This document shows positions 5,791 to 10,413 of a stretch of 10,413 nt of DNA, piece after piece. The notes beneath the pieces are model-generated. The model was not told the origin of the DNA. It searched no databases and was given only the letters and a program-made list of their open reading frames with translations. Source of the DNA: Candidatus Bipolaricaulota bacterium (GTDB lineage Bacteria > Bipolaricaulota > Bipolaricaulia > UBA7950 > UBA9294); assembly GCA_021129875.1 (NCBI GenBank), contig JAJOKK010000140.1:1-10413 (forward strand), written 5' to 3'. Positions within the stretch are counted from its first letter, which is position 1. Every line of letters starts with the position of its first letter. The position numbers and the translations under genes were made by a program.

Positions 5791-8700
5791 ATGCGGCATA
5801 GAGAACGGAGGTCCTACGGACGGATCACAGAGATCCTCCCTCCGCCCTACCTGCTGGAAGATGTGAGAGCATCCTTTCGCAGGTTCGTGGAGGATGGAAT
5901 AGGGCGTGCATTCGCCGCTATCTCGCCGATTAAAGGGCGCGGCAAGGACGGGCTGTCGCTTGAGTTCAGCGACCCGTATCTGGGCGAGGCAAGGAATTCG
6001 GAACGGGAGTGCAAGGATAAGGACCTTACATACTCGCGCCCGCTGCGGGTGATAGTTCGACTCCTTCAGGAAGGGAAACTACTGCAGGAGTCGGAACTAT
6101 ACATCGGGGACTTCCCGATGATGACCAGCCGTGGGACGTTGATCATCAACGGTTCGGAGAACACTCTTGTTAACGAGCTGAGCCGCTCCCCGGGCGCCTA
6201 CTTTACGCGGGAGGATAAGAACGAGTACAAGGGGCATATCCTCCCCGAGCTGGGGGCGTGGCTGGAGATCATCCTCGATACTAAGCGGGGGCTGCTCAGA
6301 GCTAACCTCGACCGCAAGGGGAAGGTCCTGGCGACGGTTCTGCTGAAAGCGCTGGGATTTGACGAGGCAAAGATCCGTTCCTACTACAGCGACGAGATCT
6401 CTCCGGTCACCGTTGAGACGCTTGAGGAGCAGGTCGGACGCCGGGCCGCCGTGGCGATAACAAAGGATGAGAAGATCATCTTAGCGGCGGGGGAAGAGAT
6501 GCAGAAGACGCACCTGCCTAAACTGGTCGCGGCCGACCTCGCCTCGATCAAGTTCGTCGATCCGTATATCCAGAAGACTCTGGAAGAGGACCAGATCGCG
6601 ACTCAGGAGGAAGCCCTACGCGCTGTCTATCAGCGGTTGCGTCCATCCGATCGCTCCTCGCCCGCTCAGATGGGGGAGTACCTGGAGAATCTGTACTTCC
6701 ATCCGACGAGCTACCACCTCTCCGAGGTGGGGCGGTTCAAGATCAACCGCAAGCTGGGGTTGGAGTTGAAACAGCCCGTCCTCTACCTGGCAGACATCGT
6801 GCGAACGGTCAAGCACCTTCTTGCGGTAGTACGGGATCCCGCTCTCGCTGACGAGAAAGACCACCTGGCGAATAAGCGGGTCAAGCTTCCGGGCGAGCTG
6901 GCCGAGAACGCGCTCCGGACCGGGTTGGTACGAATGGCAAGGATTGCGCGGGACAAGCTCTCGAAGTACGCCCTTGACGAAAAGGACACGATACGGCGGC
7001 TCATCTCCACACGGACAGTGCAAGGGGCGATCAATCAACTCTTCTACACCGGGCGTTTCTCACAGTTTCTTGAGCAGACGAACCCGCTGACCGAGCTGAC
7101 CCATAAGCGGCGGATGAGCGCTCTAGGCGGGGGGTTGACCAAGCGGCGCGCGAAGATCGAGGTGCGTGACGTGCACTCTTCTCACTATGCGCGTATCTGC
7201 CCGATCGAGACCCCTGAAGGGCAGAACATTGGGCTGATCACCTCGCTCGCCTGCTACTCCAAGGTGAATGAACATGGGTTCTTAGTCGCCCCCTACCGCA
7301 AAGTGGTGAAGGGGAAGGTCACCGATGAGATCGTCTATCTGATGGCCGACGAGGAAGAGGAGTACAAAATCACCCCGGCGACAACGCCGGTGGAAAAGAA
7401 CGGCCGCATCCTGGGGGAGCGGGTGGAGGTGCGCACCGGGCGCGAGGACGTTCACCTTGTACTGCCGAAGGAGGTCGACTTCATCGGGATCTCTCCTAAA
7501 GCGCTGGTGGGGATCTCCTCAGCGTTGATCCCGTTCCTTGAGCACGATGATTCGAATCGTGCGCTGATGGGGGCGAACATGCAGCGCCAATCGGTCCCCC
7601 TCGTCCGCCCGGAGGCCCCGATCGTTGGGACCGGGATGGAGCGTCAAGCGGTGATCGATTCGGGCACGCTCCTATTAAGTGGCATGGATGGGGTGGTGAA
7701 GCAGGTCGATGCACGCGGGATACTGGTGCAAAAAGGGCGCAAGAAGGAACTCTACCCCCTGATCAATTTCGAACGATCGAACCAGGATACTATTCTCCAC
7801 CAGCGCCCAGTCGTCGATGAAGGGATCACGGTGAAGAAAGGGGACCTCCTTGCCGACGGGCCGTCGAGTGACTTGGGGGAACTCTCCCTCGGGCGCAACC
7901 TCCTGGTGGCGATCATGCCGTTTGATGGGTACAACTACCAGGATGCGATCGTCATCAGCGAGCGGTTGGTCCGGGATGACCTGCTCGATTCTATTCATAT
8001 CGAACAGTTCGAGGTGAAGGCCGAAGAGACGAAACTCGGCCCCGAGGAGATCACCGCGGATATCCCCAACATCTCCAAGGAGGACCTGAAGAACCTGGAT
8101 GAAGATGGGATTGTCCGTGTGGGGACGGTTGTTCATACCGGCGACATCCTAGTGGGGAAGATTACGCCGCGCGGGGAATCCGAACCGACCCCCGAGGAGA
8201 AGATCTTCCGCTCCATCTTTGGCGAACGGGCCCGCAACGTGAAGAACACGTCGCTGCGGATGGTCTCCGTCTCTGGAGCGGCCAAGGTGATCAAGGTAAA
8301 GAAGTTCTCTCGCGACCAAGGGGACGAACTGGATGCAGGTGTGAACGAGCTGGTGAAAGTCTTTGTCGCGCAGCGCAAGAAGATCTCCGTAGGGGACAAG
8401 CTTGCCGGCCGGCACGGGAACAAAGGGGTGATCTCGATCATCTTGCCGACAGAGGAGATGCCGTTCCTTCCTGATGGCACGCCAGTCGACGTGATCCTTA
8501 ACCCGATGGGTGTCCCTTCGCGGATGAACCTAGGGCAAATCTTCGAAGCGAACCTTGGTTGGCTCGCTCAACTTAAGGGTGAGTTCGTGGCGACCCCGAT
8601 CTTCGACAGCGCTAAGGAAGACGAGATCATGGACGAACTGCACGAAGAGCGGAAGAAGGCCGGCCTTGCCGACGGCGATAACCACGATGGTAAGGTGGTC

Positions 8701-9120
8701 CTGCGTGATGGGCGGACCGGCAAGCCGTTCGGCCGTCCGATCACGGTCGGGTGCATGTACATCCTGAAACTCGAGCACATCGCCGACGAGAAGATTCATG
8801 CTCGTTCGACCGGCCCGTATGCGCTGATCACTCAGCAGCCATTGGGGGGAAAAGCGCAGTTCGGCGGGCAGAGGTTGGGGGAGATGGAGGTATGGGCGAT
8901 CGAAGCCTATGGTGCCTCCGCACTCTTGCAGGAGATGCTCACCCTGAAGTCGGACGACACCCGCGGAAGGATCCAGCTATACAAAGCGATCTTGAAGGGA
9001 GAGGAGTTCCCACAACCCGGGCTTCCCGAGTCGTTCCGTGTTCTCATCCGCGAGCTGCGGAGCCTCTGCCTGAACCCCCGTTGCTTCGACCGCAACGACC
9101 GTGAAATTGACATCGCCTGA
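5791..9120 (+). CDS. rpoB: DNA-directed RNA polymerase subunit beta
   Basis: The beta subunit of core RNA polymerase; 1109 residues, close to Thermus (about 1119) and much shorter than E. coli (1342), so the large beta insertions of Proteobacteria are absent. Landmarks run in order: N-terminal lobe with INGSENTLVNELSRSPG (119-135), rifampicin region from F423 (SQFLEQTNPLTELTHKRRMSALGGG), CPIETPEG, NRALMGANMQRQ, the active-site motif FDGYNYQDAI (711-720), GDKLAGRHGNKG (868-879) and the C-terminal clamp motifs GGKAQFGGQR and GEMEVWAIEAYGA. It is complete, with a purine-rich AAAGGGGGG (5779-5787) before the ATG. Odd points: Gln717 where Glu is expected next to the active site, a loop one residue short after Ser443, and changes in the rifampicin pocket. 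rpoC does not follow; the next gene overlaps the rpoB stop by 20 nt. Confidence 0.98.
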   Translation: MRHRERRSYGRITEILPPPYLLEDVRASFRRFVEDGIGRAFAAISPIKGRGKDGLSLEFSDPYLGEARNSERECKDKDLTYSRPLRVIVRLLQEGKLLQESELYIGDFPMMTSRGTLIINGSENTLVNELSRSPGAYFTREDKNEYKGHILPELGAWLEIILDTKRGLLRANLDRKGKVLATVLLKALGFDEAKIRSYYSDEISPVTVETLEEQVGRRAAVAITKDEKIILAAGEEMQKTHLPKLVAADLASIKFVDPYIQKTLEEDQIATQEEALRAVYQRLRPSDRSSPAQMGEYLENLYFHPTSYHLSEVGRFKINRKLGLELKQPVLYLADIVRTVKHLLAVVRDPALADEKDHLANKRVKLPGELAENALRTGLVRMARIARDKLSKYALDEKDTIRRLISTRTVQGAINQLFYTGRFSQFLEQTNPLTELTHKRRMSALGGGLTKRRAKIEVRDVHSSHYARICPIETPEGQNIGLITSLACYSKVNEHGFLVAPYRKVVKGKVTDEIVYLMADEEEEYKITPATTPVEKNGRILGERVEVRTGREDVHLVLPKEVDFIGISPKALVGISSALIPFLEHDDSNRALMGANMQRQSVPLVRPEAPIVGTGMERQAVIDSGTLLLSGMDGVVKQVDARGILVQKGRKKELYPLINFERSNQDTILHQRPVVDEGITVKKGDLLADGPSSDLGELSLGRNLLVAIMPFDGYNYQDAIVISERLVRDDLLDSIHIEQFEVKAEETKLGPEEITADIPNISKEDLKNLDEDGIVRVGTVVHTGDILVGKITPRGESEPTPEEKIFRSIFGERARNVKNTSLRMVSVSGAAKVIKVKKFSRDQGDELDAGVNELVKVFVAQRKKISVGDKLAGRHGNKGVISIILPTEEMPFLPDGTPVDVILNPMGVPSRMNLGQIFEANLGWLAQLKGEFVATPIFDSAKEDEIMDELHEERKKAGLADGDNHDGKVVLRDGRTGKPFGRPITVGCMYILKLEHIADEKIHARSTGPYALITQQPLGGKAQFGGQRLGEMEVWAIEAYGASALLQEMLTLKSDDTRGRIQLYKAILKGEEFPQPGLPESFRVLIRELRSLCLNPRCFDRNDREIDIA

Positions 9121-9895
9121 GCAGCAGGAGCCTGAAGAGCGATCGGCCGGGTTTATCCTCTATCGCACGGAGGAGGGGGAGAGGCGCTACCTCCTCCTTT
9201 GTCATCGTATCGGCGGTCACTGGGGGTTCCCCAAAGGGCAGATTGATCATGGAGAGCAGGAGCTCGATACAGCTCACCGAGAAGTGCGCGAGGAGACAGG
9301 GATAAGTTCGATTGACCAGACCCCTGCTTTTCGTGAGATCAGTGGCTATTCGTTCACACGTGACGGAAGGACGATCGTTAAACAGGTCGTCTACTTCCTC
9401 GGACGCGCAGCGAGCGAGGAAATCGTTATCTCCCACGAACACCGCGATGGAAAGTGGCTCACCTATGAAGCAGCGCTGGAACGCCTCACCTATGCAGAAG
9501 CCCGCCGCATCCTCTCCGTAGCGGAAAGCTGCCTGCGAGCAGCAACGGTGCAAAAGCCTACGGAGGAGTTCTTTGCCAGGCGGGGTCGCGCGAACGCCCT
9601 TCTCCTTGAGCGGGCGAACCTATCCATCAAGCGATTCCTCGCGCTCGACAGGGCCGTGTACAAGGAGGGACCCGCTACGGGAGCGATCCCGGCAAAGCAG
9701 AAAGAACTCCTTGGACTTGTTGCCTCCACCGTGCTGCGGTGTGACGACTGCATCACCTACCACCTCGTACGAGCGCATGAGGAAGGAGCGAGCCGGGCGG
9801 AGATCGAAGAGACACTAGCAATCGCACTCGTTGTCGGAGGATCGATCACCATTCCCCACCTGCGAGCGGCGTTCGAGCTCCTCGAGCGGCTGTAG
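9101..9895 (+). CDS. Nudix hydrolase fused to an AhpD-like (carboxymuconolactone decarboxylase family) domain
   Basis: A 264-residue two-domain protein. Residues 14-140 are a Nudix domain with a perfect box at 46-68: Gly46, five residues, Glu52, seven residues, then REVREETGI (60-68). The preceding SAGFILYR and WGFPKGQI segments resemble asymmetric diadenosine tetraphosphate (Ap4A) hydrolases, so hydrolysis of a dinucleoside polyphosphate or related nucleotide is the likely reaction. Residues about 172-264 form an AhpD/CMD-like all-helical domain with CDDC (214-217) followed by His221, the Cys-x2-Cys-x3-His arrangement used in redox-active members, and a VVGGSITIPHLR segment (244-255). A helical linker joins them. 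The start is GTG at 9101, 20 nt inside rpoB; TTG at 9107 is the only close alternative, and no ribosome-binding site is clear, so translation is probably coupled to rpoB. The natural substrate and the reason for the fusion are unknown. Confidence 0.9.
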   Translation: MKLTSPEQQEPEERSAGFILYRTEEGERRYLLLCHRIGGHWGFPKGQIDHGEQELDTAHREVREETGISSIDQTPAFREISGYSFTRDGRTIVKQVVYFLGRAASEEIVISHEHRDGKWLTYEAALERLTYAEARRILSVAESCLRAATVQKPTEEFFARRGRANALLLERANLSIKRFLALDRAVYKEGPATGAIPAKQKELLGLVASTVLRCDDCITYHLVRAHEEGASRAEIEETLAIALVVGGSITIPHLRAAFELLERL

Positions 9896-9896
9896 C

Positions 9897-10086
9897 CGGT
9901 CGCGGTTTCGTTGCCGTAACTGCAGACGCACATTCAACGCTCTTAGCGGTACACCCTTGGCTGGTCTACGGCATAAGGAGAAGTGGCCAGTTTTTGCCGA
10001 GATGATGATTGAGGGGAAGAGCGTTCGTGCGAGTGCACAAGCATGCGAGGTGCATTACACCACTACGTTCCCGCTGGCGGCACCGG
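9897..10086 (+). pseudogene. Remnant of an IS1595-type transposase (5' truncated, frameshifted, 3' interrupted)
   Basis: The frame starting at 9897 reads RSRFRCRNCRRTFNALSG, TPLAGLRHKEKW, then a helix-turn-helix-like stretch IEGKSVRASAQACEVHYTTTF, which matches the zinc-ribbon and DNA-binding start of IS1595-family transposases as I recall them (FRCR.CG.TFNALTGTPL.RLR.KE.W, ...VH..T.FRWRHRF). The first Cys pair of the zinc ribbon is missing, beginning directly after the stop of the Nudix gene. At CCC (10070-10072) one extra C breaks the frame; removing one C restores FRWRHR, after which similarity stops at 10086. No DDE catalytic region remains. It is therefore a dead fragment, with no start of its own. 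Confidence 0.75.
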
Positions 10087-10092
10087 TGTTGG

Positions 10093-10135
10093 CAACGTTT
10101 GGTTTTTGAGCCGTTTGACGTTTAGTAATTGAGCC
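10093..10135. repeat. Two imperfect 20-bp direct repeats at the IS21-type end
   Basis: The copies at 10093-10112 and 10116-10135 match at 15 of 20 positions, share ACGTTT and TTGAGCC cores, and are spaced 23 bp start to start, about two helical turns. IS21-family ends characteristically contain such repeats as binding sites for the IstA transposase; the role here is inferred from that and from the adjoining istB frame. Confidence 0.65.
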
Positions 10136-10150
10136 ACCCCAGCGACCGCA

Positions 10151-10168
10151 GTGTACTTTGAAGTACAC
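10151..10168. repeat. Perfect 8-bp inverted repeat inside the IS21-type end
   Basis: GTGTACTT and AAGTACAC are exact reverse complements separated by TG, making an 18-bp near-palindrome. It lies between the terminal repeats and the istB stop. It could be a protein-binding site or, because the 2-nt centre is too short for a good RNA loop, less likely a terminator. Function unknown. Confidence 0.5.
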
Positions 10169-10211
10169 CCTCAAATCCAGTTTTTTTGAGATTGACATTT
10201 AAGGAGAGATC

Positions 10212-10413
10212 TCATTGCTCGCTCCTTCGAGCACGCATTCGGTATGAAGGCCCTTGCGTGGTCATGATGTGCGCTCGATGAGTGAGGCGATCGAGTAACG
10301 CCGTGGTCAGCTTCTCATCTCTCAACACCTCGACCCATTCAGAGAATGCCAGGTTGGTGGTAACGAGAGTAGATCGGCGCTCATGGCACTCGGAGAGAAG
10401 ATTCTGGCCAGTA
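10212..10413 (-). CDS. istB: C-terminal part of IstB-like ATPase of an IS21-family element (partial at window edge)
   Basis: The minus-strand frame from the window end to a TGA at 10214-10212 encodes 66 residues: [36 protein letters not shown], then [20 protein letters not shown]. This is the conserved end of IstB helper ATPases (DnaA/DnaC-like AAA+), including the VTTN sensor-1 motif and the [12 protein letters not shown] helix with a candidate arginine finger region. IstB assists the IstA transposase in target choice and strand transfer. The nucleotide-binding Walker A and B motifs would be upstream, outside the window, so whether the gene is intact is unknown; the visible part shows no frameshift. 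Confidence 0.88.
   Translation of the reverse strand, partial: TGQNLLSECHERRSTLVTTNLAFSEWVEVLRDEKLTTALLDRLTHRAHIMTTQGPSYRMRARRSEQ

Larger units (their letters stand above)
10087..10413 (-). mobile_element. Terminal part of an IS21-type element, continuing past the window edge
   Basis: The istB-like frame on the minus strand (10212-10413) is followed, toward lower coordinates, by about 125 bases of noncoding sequence ending at a TG dinucleotide (10087-10088) where the IS1595 remnant loses similarity. Two imperfect direct repeats near that end (10093-10112 and 10116-10135) look like the multiple transposase-binding sites found in IS21 ends. The exact boundary at 10087 is an inference from the interrupted transposase motif; the other end and istA lie outside the window, so target duplication cannot be checked. 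Confidence 0.65.

Noticed and set aside
9887..9898. Palindrome CGGCT-GT-AGCCG over the stop of the Nudix fusion as a terminator
   Set aside because: The 2-nt loop is too short to fold and no T run follows.
9831..10109. Taking the 92-codon plus-strand frame from the ATG at 9831 as an intact gene
   Set aside because: Its first 22 codons are an out-of-frame reading of the AhpD-like domain; only the part after 9897 is transposase-like, and that part is frameshifted and truncated.
10170..10190. CTCAAA ... TTTGAG with a T run as an intrinsic terminator
   Set aside because: The stem is only 6 bp, AT-rich, and the T run is inside the loop side rather than after the stem; more likely part of the IS21 end.

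Overview
The window is a bacterial translation/transcription core locus, read almost entirely on the + strand and flanked on both sides by mobile-element debris. From left to right it holds: the start of a minus-strand protein resembling DUF4338 (DruA/transposase-like) proteins, leaving the window at base 1; a strong sigma70-type promoter; tRNA-Thr(UGU), tRNA-Tyr(GUA) and tRNA-Thr(GGU); tuf (EF-Tu); rpmG (L33); tRNA-Trp(CCA); secE; a greatly enlarged nusG; rplK, rplA, rplJ and rplL; a long perfect hairpin that looks like an attenuator; rpoB; a Nudix-AhpD-like fusion gene; and finally an IS1595-type transposase remnant interrupted by the end of an IS21-type element that carries the 3' part of istB on the minus strand.

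The order tRNA-Thr/tRNA-Tyr/tRNA-Thr-tuf-secE-nusG-rplKAJL-rpoB is the ancestral bacterial arrangement, the same as the E. coli thrU-tufB / secE-nusG / rplKAJL-rpoB region, but here tRNA-Gly is absent and rpoC does not follow rpoB. Spacings are short (rplK/rplA overlap by 4 nt, the Nudix gene overlaps rpoB by 20 nt) and no convincing internal promoter was found, so one long transcription unit starting near position 409 is plausible, with readthrough into rpoB tuned by the hairpin at 5732-5766.

The organism is probably an uncultivated or deep-branching bacterium. NusG has about 180 extra residues inside its NGN domain, at the place where Thermotoga NusG carries its extra domain; the beta subunit is short (1109 aa, Thermus-like in size, without the large lineage insertions of Proteobacteria); DNA is moderately GC-rich with strong ATC/GAT codon use. 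A Bipolaricaulota (Acetothermia/OP1)-like or Thermotogota-related origin is my guess, but it is inference and not demonstrated by the sequence.

The most unusual signals are: the Nudix-AhpD-like fusion translationally coupled to rpoB in the place where rpoC is expected; a Glu-to-Gln change next to the polymerase active site in the GYN(F/Y)ED motif of beta; a rifampicin-pocket/fork-loop region with several changes and a one-residue deletion; the NusG insert with three related internal motifs; the 13-bp perfect attenuator hairpin; and the nested mobile elements at the right edge. I see no defence system, CRISPR array or clearly novel multi-gene system; the core of the window is conserved housekeeping sequence.
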